A DNA stretch of 14,896 nt from DASRJX01 sp035649235. GTDB taxonomy: Bacteria > Acidobacteriota > Polarisedimenticolia > Gp22-AA2. The stretch spans positions 1 through 14,896 of the forward strand of contig DASRJX010000103.1 of NCBI GenBank assembly GCA_035649235.1. The letters are read 5' to 3'. Positions 6,816 through 13,971 of the stretch are shown here, one piece after another; within the stretch, counting starts at the first letter, position 1; the number at the start of each line of letters is the position of its first letter. The notes beneath the pieces were generated by a model. The model was not told the DNA's origin, searched no databases, and saw only the letters and a list, made by a program, of their open reading frames with translations. The translations under genes were made by a program, and so were the position numbers.

Positions 6816-7913
6816 TCATCCGGACCGCATGAACCTCCGGCCCGGCAGCGCCCGCACCAGACCCCGCAGCTCCAGACCCAGCAGCGCCGCCATCAGGCGG
6901 CCCGCCGGGAGCCCGCTGGCCGCGGCCAGCTCCTCGGCCCCGATGCCGCTCGCCGCCGGCAGCGAGCCGAGGATCGAGCGCTCGTCGGCCGACAGCCCCG
7001 AAGCACCCGCCTCGGCCGGCAGCGCATCCTCGGACGGGGGCGCGGGCCGGTCCCCGGGATGCGCGCGCCCGGATCGGGCGGCCGAGACAGCGGCCGCCGT
7101 CTCCACGATCTGCGGAGCCAGGTCCTCGATCACGTCGTCGGCGCCGCGACAGCACGCGGCTCCCTGGCGCAGCAGGCCGTTCGTCCCCTCGGCGTTCGGC
7201 TCGCCCGGAGGCCCCGGCACCGCCAGGACCATCCGCCCTTCGTCGGCCGCCAGGCGGCCGGTGATCAGGGAGCCGCTCTCCCTCGCCGCCTCGACGACCA
7301 CGGTCGCCCACGCCAGCCACGCGATCAGGCGGTTCCGCTCGGGGAAGTTCTTCTTCCACGGCGCCGTCCCGATCGGCAGTTCGCTCACGACGGCGCCGCG
7401 CAAGGCGATCGTCTCGGCCAGGCGCTCGTGCTCGCGCGGATAGACGCGATCGATCCCGCACCCGAGGACGGCGATGGTCCGTCCGCCGCCTTCGAGCGCC
7501 CCGCGGTGCGCCGCCGCGTCGATCCCCCGCGCCAGCCCGCTGACGATGGTGAAACCGCGGGCCACGAGGTCCTCCGCCAGGCGTGCGGCGGTGCGCTCAC
7601 CGTGCGCCGTCGCGCGCCGCGCTCCCACGATGGCGACGGCGAGCCTGTCGTCAGCCTCGAGCCGGCCGCGGACATACAGGACCGGTGGCGGGTCCGAGGA
7701 GGCTCGCAGGAGCGGCGGGTAGCCGTCCTCCGGCAGGGTCACGAGCGTGATGCCGAGCCGGCGCGCCCGCTCGATCTCCGCCTGGGCACCGTCTTCCCAT
7801 CCTTGTGGGAAGAGGCGGGGATCCGGCTCCTCCGCGACGCGAGGCCTGCGACGAAGCCCCGGTTGTCCGAGGTTCGCCAGTGCCAGGCCGACCCAGCGCA
7901 ATGCCGAGTCCAA
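6816..7913 (-). CDS. dprA: DNA-processing protein DprA (Smf)
   Basis: The protein has 365 residues. DprA binds single-stranded DNA entering during transformation and loads RecA. The Rossmann-like core is clear: VAIVGARRATAHG at 93-105, SGLARGIDAAAHRGAL at 125-140, FPERNRLIAWLA at 190-201, ESGSLITGRLAADEGR at 212-227 and AVPGPPGEPN at 231-240. VGARR replaces the commoner VGSR. The N-terminal part before the core is short (about 50 residues), so a full SAM-like domain looks reduced. An Ala/Pro-rich linker at 270-305 leads to a C-terminal winged-helix region at about 308-360. The start is TTG at 7913 with GAGG eight bases upstream; the next plausible initiator is TTG five codons in. It is the first gene of the dprA-topA-trmFO series, with 134 bases before topA. 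Confidence 0.95.
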   Translation of the reverse strand: MDSALRWVGLALANLGQPGLRRRPRVAEEPDPRLFPQGWEDGAQAEIERARRLGITLVTLPEDGYPPLLRASSDPPPVLYVRGRLEADDRLAVAIVGARRATAHGERTAARLAEDLVARGFTIVSGLARGIDAAAHRGALEGGGRTIAVLGCGIDRVYPREHERLAETIALRGAVVSELPIGTAPWKKNFPERNRLIAWLAWATVVVEAARESGSLITGRLAADEGRMVLAVPGPPGEPNAEGTNGLLRQGAACCRGADDVIEDLAPQIVETAAAVSAARSGRAHPGDRPAPPSEDALPAEAGASGLSADERSILGSLPAASGIGAEELAAASGLPAGRLMAALLGLELRGLVRALPGRRFMRSG

Positions 7914-7921
7914 AAAAGAGG

Positions 7922-7925
7922 CCTC
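7922..7925 (-). promoter_or_regulatory. Shine-Dalgarno for the TTG start of dprA
   Basis: The minus strand reads GAGG, eight bases before the TTG at 7913. No in-frame ATG or GTG lies upstream at a plausible position, so this short core is the main support for the chosen start. Confidence 0.5.
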
Positions 7926-7949
7926 ACTGCGACGCGGGGAGGCGACACC

Positions 7950-7976
7950 TTAATAGATGATGTGACCGCTTGTCAA
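7950..7976 (-). promoter_or_regulatory. Candidate promoter of dprA
   Basis: A perfect TTGACA lies at 7976 to 7971 on the minus strand, with TATTAA (4 of 6) at 7955 to 7950. The 15-base spacer is shorter than ideal, so it would be weak or activator-dependent. It would give a leader of about 30 bases. The site lies in the 101-base divergent region shared with the TPR/barrel gene. The plus-strand sequence TGTCAAAT over this -35 also occurs upstream of topA at 6755-6762. Confidence 0.4.
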
Positions 7977-7996
7977 ATAACCGGCCTTTGCGTTAC

Positions 7997-8004
7997 AAGG
8001 AGGG
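7997..8004 (+). promoter_or_regulatory. Strong Shine-Dalgarno deciding the start of the TPR/barrel gene
   Basis: AAGGAGGG stands ten bases before ATG 8015. It rules out the in-frame TTG at 7970, which would place this ribosome-binding site inside the coding region. Confidence 0.8.
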
Positions 8005-8014
8005 CCCTCTGACG

Positions 8015-9544
8015 ATGCGCTCTGAATTGTCGTATCCCATGGCGGGACCACGGTTTGCGGCCTCGACGAGGACGGGCTGTAGGAGCCTCGTCCTGGGGCT
8101 CGCCCTGCTGGCCTGCCTGGCCTGGGCCCGCCCGGCCGTGGCGGCGGAGGCCGAGGGCACTCCTGCGACCGACGACCTGATCCGCCGGGCGGAGGAGAGC
8201 CTCGAGAGCGGCGACGCCTCCGGCGCCAGGGAGCTGTTCGAAGCGGCGCTCGCGCAGCGCCCCGACGATCCGCAGGCACTCCTCGGCCTCGGCCGCGCCC
8301 TGACGGCGCGCCGCCGTTACCTGGAGGCCGACGCCCTCTACCGGGACATGGAGACACGCCATATCGAGGCGATCGAAGCCCGCCTGGGCCGGGCCCGCCT
8401 GCGCTCCCTGCAGGGGGACCACGAAGGGGCCCGGCGGTTCTACCGGGATGCGCTGCAGGCCGAGCCCGGGAACCTGGAGGCGCGTCTCGGCCTGGCGCGC
8501 GAGGCGCATGCCCTGGGGCTCGACCGCGCGGCCCTGGCCCAGGTCGACAACCTGGTGCTCGATCATCCCGAGAGCAACGCCGCGCGTGCGCTGCAGCGGC
8601 AAATCCATGAGGATCTGAAGCCGCACCTCTGGCTCGAGCCGGAAGCCACGAGCGACGAAGGAGACAACCGCACGCGGCAGTTTCGCGCGGCCGGCGTCTT
8701 CATGACAGAGCCGCAGACCGCCGTCGAGATCGCCTACACCGCCCACGAGGCCACACTCGACGACGACTCGGTGACGTCGTCGGTTTTGACGGGCGGCGTG
8801 ATATCGCGTCTCCTGAGCCCGCTCGGCTTCCTGGCGCGCGCCGGCTTCATCCGGCAGACGCCCCTCGACGAGGAGGACCGCGTCCTGCTGTTCGGCGACG
8901 GCACCATCCGGTGGGTCGTCGGGCCGCGCTTCACGATACGCGCCTTCGCGGCGCGCCGCCCGCTCCTCGACTCGGTGGCGCTCGTCGACTGGGGGATCCG
9001 CGTCGACACGGGGGAGATGCGGCTGGAGTACCGCTATCGGCCCGAGTGGTTGCTGGTCGCCGACGGGGAGCTGAGCCGCTATTCCGACGGCAACGCACGC
9101 GAGACGGCCGCGGCGTCCCTCGCGTGGGAGCCTCAGGGGAGCCGCCCCCGCGTCACCACGACACTCGACGCCCGCCTGCGCCGCTTCAACGACGATCGCG
9201 ACTACGGCTACCTCGATCCGATCCACTACGACTCGCAGAGCCTGGCGGTCCGGCTCTGGGACGAGGAGACGGGAGCCCGGTTCGTCTGGCACGTCGAGGG
9301 GACCCTGGGGCGGCAGTCCTACGATTCGAACGAAGCCCAGCGGGCCGAGGTGGCGGAGCCGGAGGAGTCGCTCCACGGCGGCGAGGCCGCCCTGGGCATG
9401 ACGATCGGCGCGCGGGTCCGTCTCGAGGCCTTCCACCAAAGGACCAACGACGCGCTGGAGTCGGCCCCCGGCTTCGCGATCCGCCGGAGCGGGCTCTCCC
9501 TCCGGGTGGGCTTGGGAGCGGCGGTCAGCGCCGCGCCGCGATGA
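8015..9544 (+). CDS. Secreted TPR protein with C-terminal outer-membrane beta-barrel-like domain
   Basis: The protein has 509 residues and I do not recognise a named gene. Residues 1-43 look like a signal peptide: basic start, hydrophobic SLVLGLALLACLAWA, and AVA before a likely cut at Ala44. LLAC at 31-34 could alternatively be a lipobox. About four TPR-like helix pairs follow between 53 and 190, with motifs such as AALAQRPDDPQALLGLGRAL. From about 205 the sequence changes to alternating hydrophobic/polar strands rich in aromatic and Arg residues to the end, typical of a barrel. YGYLDPIHY, in the last third, recalls the GY(F/Y)SP..Y motif of BcsC/PgaA-type barrels (inference). A role in polysaccharide export or envelope assembly is possible, but no glycan genes are nearby. 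The C-terminus (VSAAPR) lacks the usual terminal aromatic. The last 20 bases overlap the DUF885 gene. Confidence 0.8.
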   Translation: MRSELSYPMAGPRFAASTRTGCRSLVLGLALLACLAWARPAVAAEAEGTPATDDLIRRAEESLESGDASGARELFEAALAQRPDDPQALLGLGRALTARRRYLEADALYRDMETRHIEAIEARLGRARLRSLQGDHEGARRFYRDALQAEPGNLEARLGLAREAHALGLDRAALAQVDNLVLDHPESNAARALQRQIHEDLKPHLWLEPEATSDEGDNRTRQFRAAGVFMTEPQTAVEIAYTAHEATLDDDSVTSSVLTGGVISRLLSPLGFLARAGFIRQTPLDEEDRVLLFGDGTIRWVVGPRFTIRAFAARRPLLDSVALVDWGIRVDTGEMRLEYRYRPEWLLVADGELSRYSDGNARETAAASLAWEPQGSRPRVTTTLDARLRRFNDDRDYGYLDPIHYDSQSLAVRLWDEETGARFVWHVEGTLGRQSYDSNEAQRAEVAEPEESLHGGEAALGMTIGARVRLEAFHQRTNDALESAPGFAIRRSGLSLRVGLGAAVSAAPR

Positions 9545-11279
9545 AGTCGTCGATCTGGCGCTCGAGCACGTTGAGCGGCACCGAGCCGCTCGCGAGCACG
9601 GCGTCGTGGAAGGCCCGCACGTCGAAGCGCGGGCCGAGCGCCTTCTCGGCGCGCGCCCGCAGCTCGCGGATCTTGAGCTCGCCCATCTTGTAGGCCAGCG
9701 CCTGGCCGGGCCAGGAGATGTAGCGGTCGACTTCGGTCGTGATCTCGTGGCGCGAGAGCGCGGTCCGCTCGGCCATGTAGTCGATCGCGCGCTGCCGCGT
9801 CCAGCCCATCGCGTGGATCCCCGTGTCGACGACCAGCCGGCAGGCGCGCCACATCTCGTAGGTGAGGCGCCCGAAGTCGCTGTAGGGATCGGTGTAGAAG
9901 CCGGCCTCGAGCCCGAGCCGCTCGGAGTAGAGGCCCCAGCCCTCCCCGAAAGCGTCCACGTAGGTGTGGCGACGGAAGGGCGGCAGCCCTTCCAGCTCCC
10001 GCGCCAGGGCGATCTGCAGATGATGGCCGGGCACCGCCTCGTGCAGCGTCAGGGCTTCGAGAGCATAGAGAGGCCGGCTCTCCAGCGCGTGGGTGTTCAC
10101 CCAGTACGTGCCGGCGCGGGTGCCATCGGGCGGCGCGCCGACGTAGCGGCCGCTGGTGTACTTCGGCGCGAGATCGTCGGGAACCGGCTCGACGCCGTAC
10201 GGCTGGCGGGGCAGTCGGCCGAAGAGCGAGGGGAGCTTCCCGTCCATCCGCTTGGCGATCCAGGAGGCCTGTTTCAGGAGCTCGTCGGGCGACTTCGCGT
10301 AGAAGCGTGGATCGGTCCTCAGGAACTCCAGGAACTCCGCGAACGAGCCCTTGAAGCCGGTCCTGCGGATCACCTCGTCCATCTCGCGCCGGATGCGCTC
10401 GGTCTCGGCGAGACCGATCCGGTGCACCTCGTCGGGCGTGGTGTCGACGGTGGTGTAGTGCCGGACCAGCCACGCGTAGTACGACTTGCCGTCCGGGAGG
10501 TCCGATGCGCCGATCGTGGCGCGCGCTCCCGGCAGGTACTCCTCGGTGAAGAAGCCGAGCAGCGCCCGATAGGCCGGCACCACGGACCCGGCGATGACCT
10601 CGCGGCCGGCGGCGCGCAGCCGCGCGTGCTCCCCGGCCGGGACGCCGGCGGGGAAGGCCTCGAACGGCTGGAAGAAAACGCTCCGCTCGGGGTCCGCCAC
10701 GACGTGGGCGCGGATGGTGGCATCGTAGCCCTGGAGCGTGACGCGCGGGAGCGTGAACCCGGTCCGCAGCCCTTCGCGCAGGAAGGCGACGTGCTGCTCG
10801 AAGTACGCGGGCACGGCCCGCAGGCGGGCGAGGTAGTTCTCGTAGTCCTGCACGGTCAGGAGCGGCACCTCCTGCGGGAGCCGGGCGATCCCGGTGTGGA
10901 AGCCGCTGTCGCTCGTGATCGGCATCCGCCAGGAGCGGAAGGAGTCGCTCGCCAGATCGTCGCGCAGTCCGCGCTCGAACATCGCGTAGCTGACGCGGTC
11001 CGCCGCCGGCAGCGAGGCGCTGTCGATCGCCCGGAGCCTCGCGAGCTGGTCCCGGGATGCGGCCGCCCGCCGCTCGAGGTCGGCCGGGGTCATCGACGGG
11101 AGGCGATCGTCGTAGCGGTGGTCCCCGGTCCGCGTGGCGAGCAGCGGGTTCTCCTTGAGGTCGAGCTCCCAGGCTCCGGTCAGGAGAGCGTCGAAGCGGG
11201 CCTTGGCGGCCGGATCCTCCCCCCGGGCCGGGCGGACGGCGGCCAGTGCTGTGATCAGGGCTAGTGTCACGTATCGCAT
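9525..11279 (-). CDS. DUF885 family secreted metallopeptidase-like protein
   Basis: The protein has 584 residues, the normal size for DUF885 (PF05960). HEAVPGHH at 413-420 is the family zinc-binding signature (HExxPGHH), and Glu446 in FGEGWGLYSERLG at 444-456 is the likely third ligand region. The N-terminus (YVTLALITALAAVRPARG) looks like a signal peptide cut near residue 20, so it should act in the periplasm or as a lipid-free secreted protein. The family is related to gluzincin-type carboxypeptidases; substrates are mostly unknown and none can be read here. ATG 11279 is preceded by GGAG on the minus strand at short spacing. The gene stands alone, diverging from the FAD monooxygenase gene across 128 bases and overlapping the TPR/barrel gene at its 3' end. 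Confidence 0.93.
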   Translation of the reverse strand: MRYVTLALITALAAVRPARGEDPAAKARFDALLTGAWELDLKENPLLATRTGDHRYDDRLPSMTPADLERRAAASRDQLARLRAIDSASLPAADRVSYAMFERGLRDDLASDSFRSWRMPITSDSGFHTGIARLPQEVPLLTVQDYENYLARLRAVPAYFEQHVAFLREGLRTGFTLPRVTLQGYDATIRAHVVADPERSVFFQPFEAFPAGVPAGEHARLRAAGREVIAGSVVPAYRALLGFFTEEYLPGARATIGASDLPDGKSYYAWLVRHYTTVDTTPDEVHRIGLAETERIRREMDEVIRRTGFKGSFAEFLEFLRTDPRFYAKSPDELLKQASWIAKRMDGKLPSLFGRLPRQPYGVEPVPDDLAPKYTSGRYVGAPPDGTRAGTYWVNTHALESRPLYALEALTLHEAVPGHHLQIALARELEGLPPFRRHTYVDAFGEGWGLYSERLGLEAGFYTDPYSDFGRLTYEMWRACRLVVDTGIHAMGWTRQRAIDYMAERTALSRHEITTEVDRYISWPGQALAYKMGELKIRELRARAEKALGPRFDVRAFHDAVLASGSVPLNVLERQIDDFIAARR

Positions 11280-11314
11280 CGGATCTCCATGGCCAGAATC
11301 GAAGGGATGATTGT

Positions 11315-11328
11315 CGCCGAAGTCGGCG
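11315..11328. promoter_or_regulatory. Perfect inverted repeat in a divergent intergenic region (possible operator)
   Basis: CGCCGA-AG-TCGGCG is a perfect 6-base palindrome with a 2-base spacer. It lies in the 128 bases between the divergent DUF885 and FAD monooxygenase starts. Short GC palindromes arise by chance in such DNA, so the operator role is speculative. Confidence 0.3.
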
Positions 11329-11356
11329 CGCCGCGAAACTCCCGTCTGTCCCTGCG

Positions 11357-11365
11357 TGCTAGACT
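11357..11365 (+). promoter_or_regulatory. Candidate extended -10 for the FAD monooxygenase gene
   Basis: TGCTAGACT fits an extended -10 (TGn followed by TAGACT, 4 of 6), 43 bases before ATG 11408. No good -35 lies at normal spacing, so support is weak. Confidence 0.25.
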
Positions 11366-11407
11366 TCGATCCTCCCCAGGTCGGCAGGTCGCGGAGCGGA
11401 GAGCCCG

Positions 11408-12661
11408 ATGAGAAGTGCCGGCATCGGCACCCCTTTTAAAACGGGCGCCTGCATTGTCGGCGGGGGCCCCGCAGGCCTGCTGCTGGGGCTCCTGCTCGCG
11501 CGGCGCGGGGCCGAGGTGATCGTCCTCGAAGGGCACGACACCTTCGACCGGGAGTTCCGCGGCGAGGTCCTGCACCCGAGCACGGCGCGGCTCCTCGACG
11601 CCGTCGGCCTGCTGCCCTACATCCTCGCCCAGCCGCACCTGACGCTGACCGCCGGGCAGCTGCTCGTGGGCGCCACGGCGGCGGCCCGATTCGCCTTCGA
11701 TCGCATCGCCCCCGAGTATCCCTACGCCATCTGGATGCCCCAGCCGATCTTCCTGGAGGCCCTGGCCAGGAAGGGCGCGCCGTTCCCCGGATTCCAGTGC
11801 TGGATGGGGGCGCGCGTGACCGACCTTGTCGAGGAGGGCGGGGCGGTCGCGGGGGTGAGAGGCGTACGTCACGGAAAGGAGCCGTTCGAGGTGCGCGCCG
11901 ACGTGGTGGTGGGCGCGGACGGCCGGCATTCCGTGGTCCGCAAGCTCGGACACTTCCCGACGGCGTACGAGTATCACGACTTCGACGTCGTCTGGTTCGT
12001 CGTCGACCCGCCGCCGGACTGGCCGCGGACGATCTGCTTCTCCCTCGGCCGGACCCCGCTCATCCTCCTGCCGAAGCACCCGGACCAGATCCAGGTGGGG
12101 CTCCTGCTCCACGAGAGCGAGTGGCGATCCTGGCGCCAGGAAGGGGTCGAGGCGGTCGCCGGGCGGCTGCGCCGCCTGCTCCCTCTGTTCGACCGGTTCG
12201 CCGGGAGCCTGCGCGACTTCACGCCCTTCGTGCCGCTGCCGGGGATCATGCATCTCGAGCGGGAGTGGGCCAAGGACGGCGTCCTGCTCGTCGGCGACGC
12301 GGCCCACACCATGAGCCCGGCGGGGGCGATCGGGGTGAACGTGGCGCTGGCGACGGCCGCGGTCGCCGCGGAGGTCATCTTCCCCCGGCTCGGGACGGGG
12401 CCGATCCCGAAAAGCGACCTGGCGCGGGTCCAGCAGGTCCGAGAGGACGACGTCCGCACCCTGCACCGTCTGCAGCGCGGGGCCGCGCGGCTCCTGCTCG
12501 CCTCGACGAGCGGCAACGTCCTCGTCCGCTGGCTCATGCCCCGGGCCCTTCCGCTCGTGGCCCGGTCGAGGCTCCTCCCGCGCCTGCAGCGGCGGCTGTT
12601 CTTCGGCGCCCCGCTCCCTCCCCTCGATCCGGCTTTCAGCTTTCGCGAAGGCGCTTCATGA
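11408..12661 (+). CDS. FAD-dependent monooxygenase (PHBH/UbiH-like, FAD_binding_3)
   Basis: The protein has 417 residues. Three flavin hallmarks of the p-hydroxybenzoate hydroxylase group are in order: IVGGGPAGLLLGLLL at 16-30 for the ADP moiety, VVVGADGRHSVVRK at 166-179 (DG motif), and LLVGDAAHTMSPAGAIGVN at 293-311 (GD motif). The enzyme should hydroxylate an aromatic or otherwise activated ring or polyketide/quinone-like substrate using NAD(P)H and oxygen; the substrate is not deducible. FDREFRGEVLHPSTARLLD at 46-64 is a conserved block seen in a broad bacterial subgroup annotated only as FAD-dependent oxidoreductases. GGAGAG at 11398-11403 supports ATG 11408. It has no co-directional neighbour and its end overlaps folC by 26 bases. 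Confidence 0.92.
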   Translation: MRSAGIGTPFKTGACIVGGGPAGLLLGLLLARRGAEVIVLEGHDTFDREFRGEVLHPSTARLLDAVGLLPYILAQPHLTLTAGQLLVGATAAARFAFDRIAPEYPYAIWMPQPIFLEALARKGAPFPGFQCWMGARVTDLVEEGGAVAGVRGVRHGKEPFEVRADVVVGADGRHSVVRKLGHFPTAYEYHDFDVVWFVVDPPPDWPRTICFSLGRTPLILLPKHPDQIQVGLLLHESEWRSWRQEGVEAVAGRLRRLLPLFDRFAGSLRDFTPFVPLPGIMHLEREWAKDGVLLVGDAAHTMSPAGAIGVNVALATAAVAAEVIFPRLGTGPIPKSDLARVQQVREDDVRTLHRLQRGAARLLLASTSGNVLVRWLMPRALPLVARSRLLPRLQRRLFFGAPLPPLDPAFSFREGAS

Positions 12662-13946
12662 CCTCGCCGACGAGGTAGAGCGATCCGCTGACGACGAGCA
12701 GGCCGCCGGGTCCCGCGAGCCGCGAGGCGCGATCGAGCGCCCGGCCCGGGTCGGGCTCGCCGATCGCCTTCAGGCCCTGTGCTGAGGCCGATCGCAGGAG
12801 ATCCTCGGGCGGCGTTCCCCGGGGCACGGGCAGCGACGTCACGACCGCCTCGTGGACGACCGGCTCCAGCAGTCCGAGCATCTCTTCTGACGGCTTGTCC
12901 TTCATCGCCGCGAACAGGAGGACGCGCCTGGGGCGCGCTGCCTGGTGGCGCGACAGGTACGCCGCCAGGATGGCGCAGCCGGCGGGATTGTGGGCGCCGT
13001 CCAGTAGTCGATCCGGGTCGCCACTCCCCGGCCGCGCCGGCAGCAGCTCCAGGCGTCCGGGCCAGTCCGCGGAGCGGAGCCCGGCTGCTATGGCCGCGGC
13101 GTCGATTCCGGAGACGCCGCTCGTTCCCAGCCGCTCGGCCAGGAGCACGGCGAGGGTGGCGTTCTCGATCTGGTGGTCGCCGCGCAGCGACAGGAGCAGA
13201 TCGGGATGGCGCCCTCCCTGCGGCGTGCGGAGCGAGAAGCGCGGTGGATCGGACGGAGAGGCAATCGCGACCTCGCACGCCGCCGTCTCGACGAGCGGCG
13301 CGCCGACGCGGGCCGCCTCGGCGCGGATCACCTCCAGGGCCTGCGGCTCCTGGCGCGACACGGCCGCCAGGACGCCGGGTTTCAGGATGCCTGCTTTCTG
13401 CAGCGCGATCTCGGAGACGGTGCCGCCGAGCCACGCCGTGTGGTCGAGCGACACGGGGGTGATGGCGCAGACCCGGGGCGTCACGATATTGGTGGCGTCG
13501 TAGCGGCCCCCCATGCCCACTTCGAGCACGGCTATAGGGACGCGGCGCCGGCTGAAGTGGAGGAAGGCCAGCGCCGTCGTCGCCTCGAAGTAGGTCGGCG
13601 GTGCGCCGCCGGCCCTGCGGTGCGCCGCGACGCCGTCGGCCACCTCGCGCGTCAGCGCCGCCAGGTCGGCGGGAGGGATCGAGACGCCGCCGACGCGGAT
13701 GCGCTCCTCGAAGTGGACCAGGTGGGGCGATGTGTACACGCCCGGCGTCCAGCCGGCCTCGCGCAGGATAGAGGCCAGGAGGGCGACGACCGACCCCTTG
13801 CCGTTGGTGCCGGCGACGAGCACGGAGGGGAAATCCCGCTGCGGGTTGCCGATCCGAGACAGGAGCCCGGTGATTCGCTCCAGCCCCGGCTGGATGCCGA
13901 GCGACTCGAGCGACTCGAGCCAGGCGATCGCCTGCTCGTACGTCAT
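12636..13946 (-). CDS. folC: Folylpolyglutamate synthase / dihydrofolate synthase
   Basis: The protein has 436 residues, as expected for this Mur-ligase relative. It adds glutamate to dihydropteroate and/or to tetrahydrofolate, using ATP. The P-loop GTNGKGSV is at 47-54. YTSPHL at 71-76, LEVGMGGRYDATN at 141-153 and DHTAWLGGTVSEIA at 168-181 are conserved folate-ligase blocks, and LDGAHNPAG at 315-323 lies at the start of the C-terminal domain. In the next block the sequence is LQKAGILKPG, with Gln183 where most relatives have Glu (EKAGI); the adjacent Lys184 corresponds to the lysine that is carbamylated in E. coli FolC. ATG 13946 is supported by GGAGGG seven bases upstream; the frame stays open to 14039 but that part overlaps the upstream gene and is not family-like. 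It probably forms a unit with the NiaP-like transporter gene. Confidence 0.96.
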   Translation of the reverse strand: MTYEQAIAWLESLESLGIQPGLERITGLLSRIGNPQRDFPSVLVAGTNGKGSVVALLASILREAGWTPGVYTSPHLVHFEERIRVGGVSIPPADLAALTREVADGVAAHRRAGGAPPTYFEATTALAFLHFSRRRVPIAVLEVGMGGRYDATNIVTPRVCAITPVSLDHTAWLGGTVSEIALQKAGILKPGVLAAVSRQEPQALEVIRAEAARVGAPLVETAACEVAIASPSDPPRFSLRTPQGGRHPDLLLSLRGDHQIENATLAVLLAERLGTSGVSGIDAAAIAAGLRSADWPGRLELLPARPGSGDPDRLLDGAHNPAGCAILAAYLSRHQAARPRRVLLFAAMKDKPSEEMLGLLEPVVHEAVVTSLPVPRGTPPEDLLRSASAQGLKAIGEPDPGRALDRASRLAGPGGLLVVSGSLYLVGEVMKRLRES

Positions 13947-13971
13947 CGGAGAGCCCTCCGGGGAGCGGGCC

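Noticed and set aside
4228..7443. Plus-strand open frame of 1071 codons opposite topA and dprA
   Set aside because: It is antisense to two unmistakable genes, rich in Arg/Leu/Ala with no family motifs, and arises from strong third-position GC bias of the true genes.
8108..8116. Lipoprotein signal (LLAC) in the TPR/barrel protein
   Set aside because: The hydrophobic stretch continues past the Cys to a good AVA signal-peptidase I site, and the rest of the protein looks like a membrane barrel; kept only as an alternative in the gene entry.
7973..9439. Minus-strand open frame of 488 codons opposite the TPR/barrel gene
   Set aside because: The plus-strand gene has a strong Shine-Dalgarno, signal peptide and TPRs; the minus frame has none of these.
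9606..11264. Plus-strand open frame of 552 codons opposite the DUF885 gene
   Set aside because: It is a mirror of a real gene with a clear HEAVPGHH motif; its composition is shadow-like and it has no ribosome-binding site.
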